64,000 bases of DNA from Helianthus annuus (taxonomy: Eukaryota; Streptophyta; Magnoliopsida; Asterales; Asteraceae). A program made the translations under genes and the position numbers. The DNA lies in NCBI RefSeq assembly GCF_002127325.2, contig NC_035449.2:145651946-145715945 (forward strand), given 5' to 3'. Positions 35,001-44,306 of this stretch are shown piece by piece (positions within the stretch are counted from its first letter, which is position 1; each line of letters starts with the position of its first letter). The notes under the pieces are model-generated. The model ran no database searches. It saw only the letters and a list, made by a program, of their open reading frames with translations, and was not told the origin of the DNA.

Positions 35001-36021
35001 ACATCATCGTGTATGCTGAAGGATCAAACTGATTTGTTGTGGAAGGTCCTGTGTTTGAGATGAAAGCTGTTTGAAGCTTAGCATGCTGAGAGGCTGGCTT
35101 TTCTCCACTAATACCACCTGCAATCCCAAAATACATCTCTGGATTCTGAAGAGTTATTGTTCTTTTTGCCTTTAGCTTTTCTTCTACATCTTTGTTCTCC
35201 AATTTCTGAATTAGCTCATAAACGGTGATTGTGTCCAGAACACCGTTTTCTTTGAGAATCTCAAGATAACCGCTCCATTTTGCTGGTAAGCCATCAGCAA
35301 ATCTCTTCACCATTTCTTGTGGAGTGGCAGTGACTCTGAAGGCAAACATTTCACTCAACAGATGATGGAATCTTGTAGATAATTCTGTCAAACCCTCGTT
35401 CTCCATACACGTGAAACCTTCAAACTCTTTCTTCAGCAGCTCTTGCTTGATCTTCCTCGATTGAGCGTTTCCTTCACACCGTAACGTGAGCATATCCCAC
35501 AAGCTTTTAGTAGTTGTACAGTAAACGAACTGGTGATATATGTCTCTGTGAAGAGCTTGTGTGAGAATCATGAATGCTTTCTTTTCTAACTCAAATTTCT
35601 TCTTATCATCATCAGACATAGTGCTGTAAGTTTCTGGATTCGATCCTGCAACTTCCAACTCGTTTTCAAATGGAGTGAAGAAACACATCCATAGATCTTG
35701 ACCTTGCCCCTGAACATAAGTTCTCAGCCTTTCTTTCCACCATCCCCAATCATTGATGTGATTTAGTTTTGGCGGTTTTGTGCTTGTACCAGTTTCACTG
35801 TCGTTCTGCATCATTGCTTGAATGCTGCTGCTTTGATTTGTGACCAATGCCCATTGATTTGCAGTTATCATTGCAGCTTGAGGTGGGGCAATAGCCTGCA
35901 TCCATGCAGTTTTGTTGAACTCTGACGCAGATTGTGTGGCTGATGATTGCGTAGCTGATGATTGTGGAGTCAGAGTTGTTGTAGTCCACGCGGATGGATC
36001 CCACTGACTGTTTGTTCCCAT
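32026..36021 (-). CDS. E5 gag, 1331 codons
   Basis: An intact frame from ATG at 36021. The capsid-like Copia gag domain (UBN2 type) covers about residues 90-300 (WGWWKERLRTYVQGQGQDLW, ALHRDIYHQFVYCTT, LTELSTRFHHLLSEMFAF). A glutamine-rich part follows, then a zinc knuckle, CFNCGEKGHFKREC, near residue 493. Unusually, about 690 more residues come before a second knuckle, CFECGTVGHIVRYC, near residue 1187: an acidic serine-rich segment, a likely coiled coil (about 715-800) and an array of short Q-P-K-x-x repeats (about 1045-1100). It ends in TGA followed at once by TAA. Length is about two to three times that of ordinary Copia gag. Confidence 0.9.
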   Translation of the reverse strand: MGTNSQWDPSAWTTTTLTPQSSATQSSATQSASEFNKTAWMQAIAPPQAAMITANQWALVTNQSSSIQAMMQNDSETGTSTKPPKLNHINDWGWWKERLRTYVQGQGQDLWMCFFTPFENELEVAGSNPETYSTMSDDDKKKFELEKKAFMILTQALHRDIYHQFVYCTTTKSLWDMLTLRCEGNAQSRKIKQELLKKEFEGFTCMENEGLTELSTRFHHLLSEMFAFRVTATPQEMVKRFADGLPAKWSGYLEILKENGVLDTITVYELIQKLENKDVEEKLKAKRTITLQNPEMYFGIAGGISGEKPASQHAKLQTAFISNTGPSTTNQFDPSAYTMMYSRPDSSSQQQQTAQQFTPPPFLDPSRAQQQQPQQQGFYGNSSNFQATSNPNTVRLDTSNFSKVTVEIAKEHMEMLNTLVSAYCGLVAGQIGNINLTNEDYQQVDKEEFEMMDIKWALASAIRRAKEFMERTGRTNLESNNNTKYGFDKNVVTCFNCGEKGHFKRECQKPSKQGKQNPFRNQRQPQQQQNNNSDRQIVPMGGNTSGSTNTNPHRGLVVQADEICNWNLQLGEGGNGGTACYAKVVEKVVEPVSAGESSEDEDSSGYSGSMDGESLDAGDLSSDALDLEVDELLADAEALCKRRSILCQKSAGTSEKLSQFFSKDGSFSFHTAFMAHVEGQTSQVCDTSSDSNSASTECAKCLEYAEKEIQFEITHKHNQELIVDLSKATEANLFLTRNEKEFKATIASLKHDVSELQKAVLRKQHANNNLIDTIEKQMVELATARCECETIKQKLESYSNSRYVLDHIIDIQKKKGDAKCIGYKSCPPPMNHNYSKLPDDEDMPRFEPTVPLGLDDFAAGLGFTTGTSSSGQSESENVTDTSCVKEQSPPIIEDADSSDDESEEIVKQQSNSVTTDIPIENHILCDPPVKPSKTGMSKAVESLVVSSEGNNLLYTLKGDSKIYSDKDFPIKNVNQDLIEKIFEGCTDKFLGNKSNKVTVTQCDPIPCEQIRKQYGNQKLPVERKQQVNSGKGKGQVQGKKAQNKNVHAPKVQQPKTEQPKVQQPKVEQSKATQPKAAQPKIQQSKVEQPKVQQQKVQNKRAPVKKREPKVNFVGSKGTDKLETFQDKSNIDFIKQVRILKRNDQNNYTQHTNGCDLGPSTSRSQSSLSGSPSGHQHVSPRFVERRTCFECGTVGHIVRYCPYLQKLKAKTSAPQETNYQKRPVSPKQDPRVLKEREKKLKQKNQKVIEKALKSEVKEEKPVQAKFTTVKPVNAKAINTNTGKGQTAWKQKQVIQSGGAPQVLFPNHQVIEITFLDDQGRPKSTKAWVPLSN
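32728..32889 (-). repeat. 15-bp tandem repeat coding for a Q-P-K pentapeptide array in E5 gag
   Basis: About ten units of 15 bp (plus-strand form TTAGGTTGCTCAACC and variants) encode VQQPK, EQPKV, TQPKA and similar lysine-glutamine-proline units. The segment is strongly basic and disordered-looking and may bind nucleic acid. Unit-to-unit divergence is moderate. Confidence 0.8.
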
Positions 36022-36839
36022 TTTATAAAAATTAATATATTAAGTGAAAATTGATTTAAAAATTTGAAAAACAAGTTTTTCCTTTTGAAAATTCAATGTT
36101 CACAAACTATGTTAATATGTGGAAATGAACAAACAGCCGAAGGATACTGGATCGAAAGACCTGAAAATCACACACTGTTAATCTTAAACAAATAAGGAAC
36201 GAAGGATAACACTTGTTCGAAAGATCAATAGTGTTCGAAAGATTACTATTGAGTTTCGAACAATGACTTCGAAAGATTCTCCTACACGAAGGATCCTTAT
36301 CTTTCGAAATGTAACAGTAGCTCGAACAATGTATCCTTCGAAAAGATTCCTTGGCTCGAAAGATTACTCACTGACTTCGAAAGATGTTCGAAGGATGGGT
36401 ATCTGTCGAACCTCCTTGATCGAAAGATGATCTTTCGACTTCGAAGGATATCTTTCGATGATATCTGACACACTGACACAAAGTTGACATGTTGGTGAGA
36501 AAGGTGATGGGTTGGTGCACAACTTTCGGCAGAAGGTATGTTCAGACCCAACTTTTCACCAACTCAGATTTGACCTTTTGAAATATTGCCCAAAAAGGAA
36601 GGCTTCTTATCCAGAAACCAGTACCGGAGTTAGCCGGAATCTTGGCCGGAAATAACCAAACCTTTTAGAACAAGATTTTTTAGTTACCTAAACCTTCCCT
36701 TAACACACCCGGTTAGTTTAGAACACGTTTTTAAGGCTAAAAATGCAAGAAACACACTAAAAACGGGTGCTAAACCAAGTGAGTTTTGTCCAAACACTTC
36801 CAAAGTCTTGTACAAACCCGGTTTTTAACAAGGAAAAGA
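36022..36839 (-). other. E5 leader with TCGAAAGAT cluster
   Basis: About 820 bp between the primer site and the gag ATG. At 36139-36470 the words TCGAAAGAT, TCGAAGGAT and their reverse complements occur about fifteen times, many as facing pairs (for example at 36418-36440). No reading frame is supported. The cluster probably makes a highly structured RNA leader, or binds proteins as DNA. Confidence 0.7.
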
Positions 36840-36857
36840 GCCACGGCTCTGATACCA
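36840..36857 (-). promoter_or_regulatory. E5 primer binding site (initiator tRNA-Met)
   Basis: On the minus strand, two bases after the LTR end, the sequence reads TGGTATCAGAGCCGTGGC. It matches the complement of the 3' end of initiator methionine tRNA over at least 13 bases. Confidence 0.9.
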
Positions 36858-36859
36858 CT

Positions 36860-37526
36860 TGTATGTCCCTCGGAGGTTGAGGTTAAACCTTATCCTTGTT
36901 ATGTTTAACACTCTAGCAAGTGCGGAATCCAAGCTAGAATGCAAACCGATAGTTTAGATGAAAGCACAAGTTACAAAGAGAAAGAGTAGACACGCAATAT
37001 ATCAAAGTTTTCTCTTGTATTTCAGTGGACACGGTTACAGCCCTTGACCAAACTGAAATGCTCTCTACAAGACCTTGGTTCATTCACATGCACTATCAAC
37101 AACACTTGAAAGACTTACTGTGAAGTGAAACCAACATGGGATATATATACCCATAACAGATAACATGTCTCGAAGGATCAGAAAGACTGTCGAAGGATCA
37201 TCTATCGACCACAAATACTCCGAAGGATCCATACATACCTCGAAGGATGATATATCCTTCGAGGTCCATATGTTTCCTTCGAAGGTTATCCTTCGAGGTC
37301 ATCGAAGGATACAAACCATCCTTCGATGACATCCTTCGAACACAAGTAAACTTACACACTAAATGTTGACTGTTTGGCCAAGTCAAACCAGGAGGATGGT
37401 TGACTTGGTCAAACATACAATCAAACACATATATAAATCAAACACAAGACGTAAACAAGACTAACAAAAGACATCGTTTATAACATTACAAAATACAGAC
37501 AAAGTACAGACACAAGTGCACCAACA
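36860..37526 (-). repeat. E5 5' LTR (667 bp)
   Basis: Identical in length to 21608-22274, with three differences seen by eye (near the ends at 36864 and about 37433, and near 37038). A TATATATA box is at 37142-37149 and the TCGAAGGAT cluster lies upstream of it in transcription direction. It is followed in window order by the target duplication GATCT (37527-37531). Confidence 0.95.
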
Positions 37527-37531
37527 GATCT

Positions 37532-39994
37532 GGTTACCACCAGTTAAGGATACAGGAGGAGAGTATCCCAAAGACAGCCTTCAGAACTCGTTATGGGCAC
37601 TACGAGTTTTTGGTTATGCCGTGTGGTTTGACAAACGCACCTGCAGTGTTCATAGATTTGATGAATCGAGTTTGAAAGCCGTACTTGGATAAGTTCGTGA
37701 TCGTGTTCATCGATGATATCTTGATCTATTCAAAGACGAAGGCCGAGCACGAACAACATTTAAGAGCCATTCTGGAGCTGCTAAAGAAGGAACAGTTGTA
37801 TGCCGAGTTCTCTAAATGCGAGTTTTGGCTAAGAGAAGTGCAATTCCTTGGGCACGTGGTAAATGGAGATGGAACCCACGTGGATCCAACCAAGATCAAG
37901 GCGATCAAGGATTGGGAAACGCCAAAGACGCCAACCGAGATTCGGCAATTCTTGGGTTTGGCTGGCTATTACCGAAGATTCATCGAGAACTTTTCAAAGA
38001 TCGCTCAACCATTGACGCTCCTCACTCAGAAGGACAAGAAGTTTGATTGGGGAATCAAACAGGAAGAAGCGTTTCAGGTATTGAAAGATAAGCTTTGCAA
38101 CGCGCCAATCTTAGCCCTATTAGAGGGTACAGATGATTTTGTGGTATACTGCGACGCTTCGCGTCAAGGATTGGGTTGTGTGTTGATGCAACGCCAAAAG
38201 GTTATTGCCTACGCGTCACGCCAGCTGAAGGTACATGAAAAGAACTATACCACACACGATTTAGAGCTTGGCGCAGTGATTTTTGCATTAAAGATCTGGA
38301 GACACTACCTTTATGGTACGAAGTGCACAATCTTTACAGATCACAAGAGCCTCCAGCATATATTCAACCAGAAGGAGTTGAATATGAGGCAAAGACGATG
38401 GGTTGAACTGTTGAATGATTACGACTGCGAGATAAAGTATCATCTAGGGAAGTCGAATGTGGTCGCCGATGCCCTAAGTCGAAAAGAGAGAATCAAGCCC
38501 ATAAGGGTTAGGGCTTTGGAGATGATTATTCAGACCGATCTTTCCTTACGCATTCGTACAGTGCAACAAGAAGCTCTCAAGGAAAGAAACCTTGAAGAAG
38601 AGTATCTCCGTGGGATGGAGAAGTTATTGGTACCAAACAAGGAAGGAACGTTGTGTTTTGAGAAAAGGATTTGGGTTCCTTTGTTTGGAGGTTTAAGGAA
38701 GGTTATTTTCGATGAAGCTCGCAAGTCGCGGTACTCTATCCACCTTGGAGCGGATAAGATGTACCAGGATCTTAAAGATTATTATTGGTGGCCTAGGATG
38801 AAAGGCGATGTTGCTGTGTATGTGAGCAAATGTTTAACTTGCGCCAAGGTTAAGGCGGAATACCAGAAGCCTTCAGGACTTCTGCAACAACCGGCAATTC
38901 CCAAGTGGAAGTGGGAACAAATCTCCATGGATTTTATTACAAAGTTGCCAAGAACGCCAAGAGGCCATGACACTATCTGGGTGATAATGGATCGATTAAC
39001 GAAGTCAGCACACTTCCTACCTATCCGAGAAAAGGATAATACGAGTAAATTGGCTGAAATTTACATGAGAGAGATTGTTACACGCCATGGAGTACCTCTC
39101 TCAATCATCTCTGATAGAGATGGGAGATTCGTATCAAGGATATGGCAATCCTTCCAAGAAGCTTTTGGCTCGAAGTTGAATATGAGCACCGCGTTTCACC
39201 CGCAGACCGACGGTCAAAGCGAGCGGACGATTCAGACGTTGGAAGACATGCTGAGAGCGTGTGTTATGGACTTGGGCGGTAGCTGGGATAAGCATTTACC
39301 TTTGGTTGAGTTTTCATACAACAACAGCTACCATACCAGTATTGGTGCCGCGCCATTCGAAGCTTTATATGGGCGCAAATGCAGATCACCGCTCTGTTGG
39401 TCTAACGCCGGTGAAAGACAGTTGGTTGGTCCTGAAGTAGTCCAGGAAACCACAGACAAGATTGCACAGATCCGAGATCGCATCAGTGCGGCTCGTGACC
39501 GGCAGAAAACCTACGCGGATCGAAGCAGGAAACCTCTAGAGTTTGAGGTTGGAGACTTGGTTTTGTTGAAAGTATCACCCTGGAAGGGGGTGGCACGCTT
39601 TGGGAAGCGTGGGAAGTGGAATCCGCGCTACATTGGTCCTTTCAGGATTTTGGAAAGAATTGGGACCGTAGCATACAAGTTGGACCTACCCGCCGAACTG
39701 AATGGTGTTCACGATACATTTCATGTGTCCAATCTGAAGAGGAGTCCAACTCAAGATACCGTTGCCATTCCTACCGACGAAATTCATGTTGACGACATGC
39801 TCCACTTCGTGGAAGAACCTGTTAAGGTCACGGATTGGAAAGTGAACAAGACCCGCCGGAGCAGTGTCAAGCTCGTCAAAGTTCGTTGGAATGCTAGACA
39901 TGGTCCTGAATTCACCTGGGAGCGTGAGGACCAAATGAAAGAGAAATACCCCCATCTATTTCCCAAAAACCCTGCTTCTACAAGCAAAACTTAA
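37532..39994 (+). CDS. E4 pol C-terminal half: RT palm, RNase H, integrase, chromodomain-like end
   Basis: After the second target duplication (37527-37531) the frame resumes within the reverse transcriptase. A TGA near 37675 is the only break; from 37685 there are 769 open codons. Rough positions in that ORF: polymerase motif FIDD at residues 8-11; RNase H about 125-255; integrase zinc finger about 345-400; integrase core about 410-530, with catalytic residues in [15 protein letters not shown] and DGQSERT; the [13 protein letters not shown] block near 560; and the chromodomain-like [19 protein letters not shown] at the end. The contrast with the damaged first half is striking. Confidence 0.9.
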
Positions 39995-40029
39995 AATTTC
40001 GGGACGAAATTTTTCTAACGGGGGGAGAA
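39993..40029 (+). promoter_or_regulatory. E4 3' hairpin and polypurine tract
   Basis: AAAATTTCG-GGA-CGAAATTTT (39993-40013) is a perfect 9-bp stem with a 3-base loop; it overlaps the pol stop codon TAA. Six bases later GGGGGGAGAA (40020-40029) is the polypurine tract and abuts the LTR start TGTGACAACCC at 40030. Confidence 0.85.
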
Positions 40030-42891
40030 TGTGACAACCCATACAAAACTAGGTATCCGTACGATTCAACTAATAATTAATTGCTGCTTAATTACTGTGC
40101 TTACTTGAAATTACTGATGAACTGCTACTTGATTCCTGATACTTGTACATATCTGCATCATACTTTGATTTCCGTCACTACATTATTTACATACTGAACT
40201 CTAGTGACAAACATGATGCACAAAAGCACCGTAACACTATGAACGGATAACCTATTGAACATGCTGATAAAGCCAGCATCAGGCAGATACTGCCTCTAAG
40301 GCCTGTATGAGCCAGAAATATTTTACTACACCCATAGTGAGTGTAGGGATACAAGGGTTGTAGAACTGCGTCTCTAGGAATAAGATACAGTGATCGGATG
40401 TGCCTAAAACATACACTGAGCACAAAACACAGCACTTTAATTAACATTCAGCTTCTAGCTCGCTAATAAAGTGCCAAAACATGAGGAAAATATTCCTGAC
40501 ACTTTGGGGAATAAGTTGTGTCACAAAAAAAATGGTATTAACGACACTTTAAAGCTTTGTTAAGCGCTTTAACGGATCACTATCCAACCGAACAACCGGA
40601 CTATACCCGGAACATGAAAATATTGACATTAACAATATTGATCTTTTTCTGAGCCAGTTAGGGTCCCTAAACACCCTAACACCCGCGTTAAAGCACAACA
40701 CATGACTAACCAAGTTAGTCCCTAAATCTAACCTAGTTAACTCAACTAATCACCAACTAAATAGTTGAAAAGGAACTAGTACCCCCCCCCCATTGTAATC
40801 GGCCCAAACTAGGGGGGACACACTTGTACAAGTTTGATTATTTTAATTAGAGATGTCTAGTATCTAGACAACATATGGACCAATGGATCAAGAACTTGTG
40901 ATTGTCTATAAGTAATGGCCTAAACACATAAGAACTCACACTCCACACATCACAACCAACTCTCTCCTCTCTTGCCTCCATACTCTCGGCCGAAACACCC
41001 CTCCCCTCTACACCCATTTTCGGCTCTTGATCTCCACATTCCAAGGTTATACAAGTGTTACGGGTCACTCATTAGGAGTCTTGGAGCAAGCGGAAGACGA
41101 AGGACCTCTCTATCTCGCTTTTATCCACCTCTTTTTGCATAGATTCTTCCCTAGCCTCGAGCTAGAGGTGTAATGCTTAAAACTCGTACTCGAACTAATC
41201 TAAGGTGGTTAATAAGATATATGATGACTAAAACTCGGAATCTTGCATTTTGAAGCATTAAAGTCTACTAAAATTACAAGTATTGTTGGTTAAAAGCATA
41301 TAAGTTGTGTAAAAGTTGTAGTAACTGAAATTTGTGGTTACCTAGACCCGATCTACGTTGTGGTAGCTCGGATCACCATTTAACCCGGTTTGGTTAAGAT
41401 CATGGATCTTGACATAAGCTTGTTTTAAATGAGACAAGGGTTAAAAGGTGAAACTCTACCACACGAGAAACATGAACTTGTGTAAAAGTATTTTTACTTG
41501 TAAAATAGTGTTTGAAACTGGCGGATCTACGTATGTACAAATGGTATTTTCAAAGAACCACATATCAAAGAAACCATGTTTTCTAAAAGACGGATCTTAC
41601 ACTAACAAGTATGATTTTTATAAACCACAAGTGTGTAGACACTTGTGAAATGAAAGGTTCGACAAAATAACAAACTTTGTAAAAGATGACGAGAAGTTGT
41701 AAAGATGGATTTACTTTAAAAACGAGGTTTTTACGAGATCGATCTACTTTATATAAAGATCCACAAAATATAATGGGATTTACACTATAGTTTTCGGAAA
41801 AACTACAAGTTCATGCGATTATGCGATCTACATACTTGTCGACTAGTTTGATGTGTCGGAAATGGTTTGATTGAATAAAGAAGTTGTTGAAATTGATTTT
41901 GTAAAAGAAAATGATACGCTTGAAAGCGTGGCCACCTCCAGTTACCGAGGAAACTCTGGCGAAATTTTTCTAAAAACCTAACACTTAGAAATATTTACAC
42001 TACAAGCGTTAGAATTATTTTTGACATGTTTTCAAAATATATTTCGCCACGACTTTATTTACAAATATTCGGAGGTGGGATTTTCACAAAACTAAACGTG
42101 ATAAATATATGTTTAGTAAATATATTTTCACCACACTGTTTATGATTATTTTGTGAAAATACATAAATATTATTTTTAGAGTACGATCGAGGGATACAAG
42201 TGATAGGCCTGTTTGAGCATAACAAACCCCACCCATGCGCCCTAAGGTTGGACCATGTGGTGACCTTGTCTTAACACCACCCATGCGCCCGCAGGTTGGA
42301 CCATGTGGTGACCTTGTCGTAACACCACCCATGCGCCCGCAGGTTGGACCATGTGGTGACCTTGTCCTATCCCCTCCCATGCGCCCGCAGGTTGGACCAT
42401 GTGGTTACACATTAACTGATATGTTTCCTTATTTGCTTTCATACCAGAGTTTACAAAATATTCACACTTACAATGGTTATAAAGGTTTATTCGCGCGCAC
42501 ATACTAAACACATGAACTCGCTCAACATTATTGTTGATTTTTCAACTTACATGTATTTCAGGGAATTAAAGGATCTGGCACGGTATGGCACGTTTTCCCG
42601 CTGCACTAGTTTCCGAGGTCATCCGGGGTTTAGGGAATGTGACTCTTTCCTGGACAAGTCACAGTCCTTAAACCATGCTTATGTTATGTTTGAGTTTGTA
42701 ATGTTTGTTGAACAAGGTTATGGTTGTTAGGGTGTTTTCCCGTTAAAACAATGTTATGGTATTTTGGTTCTAAACTTAATCAAATGGATGATCTTGCATG
42801 TTTTTAATTCATATAGCTTTGTTATGATTAAGCTATGGTATTAAGAAGTCACACCAAATTAACCACGCTTCCGCAAAGCCAGGGTGTGACA
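40030..42891 (+). repeat. E4 3' LTR (2862 bp, internal deletion)
   Basis: Same ends as 13767-17281. At 42180/42181 it jumps from the sequence before 15921 to that at 16571, losing 650 bp; GTA occurs at both deletion ends (15921-15923 and 16571-16573), indicating microhomology. Otherwise about eighteen substitutions were seen by eye. The target duplication CAAGG follows at 42892-42896. Confidence 0.9.
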
Positions 42892-44306
42892 CAAGGCAAC
42901 GATTAGAACAAAGGGAAGACGGTGCCTACTATGTAACGGGGCGTATTTGGGTCCCACTATATGGCGGTTTACGAGAACTTGTGATGGATGAAGCACATAA
43001 GTCTCGCTACTCGGTACATCCAGGTTCGGATAAAATGTACCACGACATCAGAACTACGTATTGGTGGCCTAGTATGAAGGCCCACATTGCAACTTACGTC
43101 GGCAAATGTTTGACTTGTGCGAGAGTCAAGGCGGAATATCAGAAACCATCAGGCCTACTTCAACAACCCAAGATACCGCAGTAGAAATGGGAGGGAATTT
43201 CCATGGATTTCATTACTGGCCTACCTAGATCCCAGCATGGAAACGATACCATTTGGGTGATCGTGGATCGACTCACAAAGTCTGCACACTTCCTGGCTAT
43301 TAAGGAAGCGGATAAGTTCTCTACCTTAGCAGACGTCTACTTGAAAGAAGTTGTTTCGAGGCACGGAGTGCCAACCTCCATTATTTCGGATCGTGATGCA
43401 CGATTCACTTCAGAACTATGGCAAGCAATGCACAAATCTTTTGGCTCACGGCTAGACATGAGCACAGCTTATCACCCTCAGACGGGCGGGCAGTCTGAGC
43501 GCACTATTCAGACTCTAGAAGACATGCTTCGGGCGTGTGTTATCGATTTCGGCAACAGCTAGGAAAAACATCTCCCGTTAGTGGAGTTTTCGTACAACAA
43601 CAGTTACCACACCAGCATTCAAGCCGCTCCATTCGAGGCATTGTACGGACGTAAATGCCAGTCACCTCTCTGTTGGGCAGAGGTGGGGGATAGTCAGATC
43701 ACAGGTCCAGAAATGGTAGTTGATGCTACTGAACGGATTGCACAGATACGACAACGCACGGTGGCAACTCGTGACCGTCAGAAAAGCTACGCTGATAAGC
43801 GCAGGAAACCGCTCGAGTTCCAAGTTGGGGATCGAGTGCTACTCAAAGTCTCACCCTGGAAGGGTGTGGTTCGTTTTGGTAAACAAGGCAAGCTCAATCC
43901 GCGGTATGTTGGACCGTTCGAAATCATTGAAAGAATAGGCAAAGTAGCCTACAGACTAAACCTACCAGCTGAACTCGGTGCAGTTCACAACGTTTTCCAC
44001 GTGTCGAATCTGAAGAAGTGTCAGTCAGATGAGACCCTCATAGTTCCTTTGAAGGAGCTCAGTATCGACGAGCAGTTGTGATTCGTCGAGGAACCAGTAG
44101 AAATCATGGACCGGGATGTTAAGGTCCTCAAGAACACTAGAATACCTCTTGTACGAGTTCGTTGGAACTCCCGTCGTGGCCCAGAGTTCACCTGGGAACG
44201 AGAAGACCAAATGAAAGAAAAATATCCCCAGTTATTCGGAAACCGTGCAACTACTACTGAGGCTGAAGCTACTACAGAATTTCGGGACGAAATGGGGATG
44301 ATGTGA
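42892..44306 (+). pseudogene. E3 pol: integrase and chromodomain-like C-terminus
   Basis: Starts with the second target duplication CAAGG (42892-42896). The zinc finger ([18 protein letters not shown], then [14 protein letters not shown]) is followed by TAG in place of TGG at about 43183, the integrase core with MDFITGLPR and [10 protein letters not shown] in place of TGG at about 43560, the [18 protein letters not shown] block, and a third stop near 44079. The last part, [20 protein letters not shown], is the chromodomain-like segment of Tekay-type chromoviruses. The final stop codon TGA (44304-44306) lies inside the 3' LTR, because the LTR boundary has moved upstream. Confidence 0.85.
44279..44301 (+). 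promoter_or_regulatory. E3 proximal hairpin and the polypurine tract actually used
   Basis: The stem ATTTCG-GGA-CGAAAT (44279-44293) is directly followed by GGGGATGA and then the LTR start at 44302. The E3 target duplication shows that this upstream tract set the 5' end of the LTR. A second hairpin (44366-44384) and tract (AGTTGGGGATAA, 44391-44402) lie 101 bp downstream, at the family's usual boundary. Confidence 0.7.

Larger units (their letters stand above)
21608..37526 (-). mobile_element. E5: young Sirevirus-like Copia element inserted in E4
   Basis: A 15.9-kb Ty1/Copia element on the minus strand, with 667-bp LTRs (36860-37526 is 5', 21608-22274 is 3') and target duplication GATCT at 21603-21607 and 37527-37531. 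Order on the minus strand: LTR, primer site, leader, gag of 1331 codons, pol, 2.7-kb spacer, large extra ORF, polypurine tract, LTR. I saw three substitutions between the LTRs (0.45%). The coding region has only two clear lesions, one-base frame changes near 28877 and near 24845. It is the best preserved element in the window. Confidence 0.95.
13767..42891 (+). mobile_element. E4: Gypsy chromovirus inserted in E3, split by E5
   Basis: LTRs at 13767-17281 and 40030-42891, target duplication CAAGG at 13762-13766 and 42892-42896, primer site at 17285, then a pre-gag region, two gag copies, protease remnant, reverse transcriptase split by E5 (21608-37526), RNase H, integrase and chromodomain-like end. 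LTR substitutions counted by eye are about eighteen in 2.86 kb (0.6%), so insertion is recent, yet the first half of its coding region is heavily damaged while the second half is one open frame of 769 codons. The 3' LTR has a 650-bp deletion. Confidence 0.9.
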
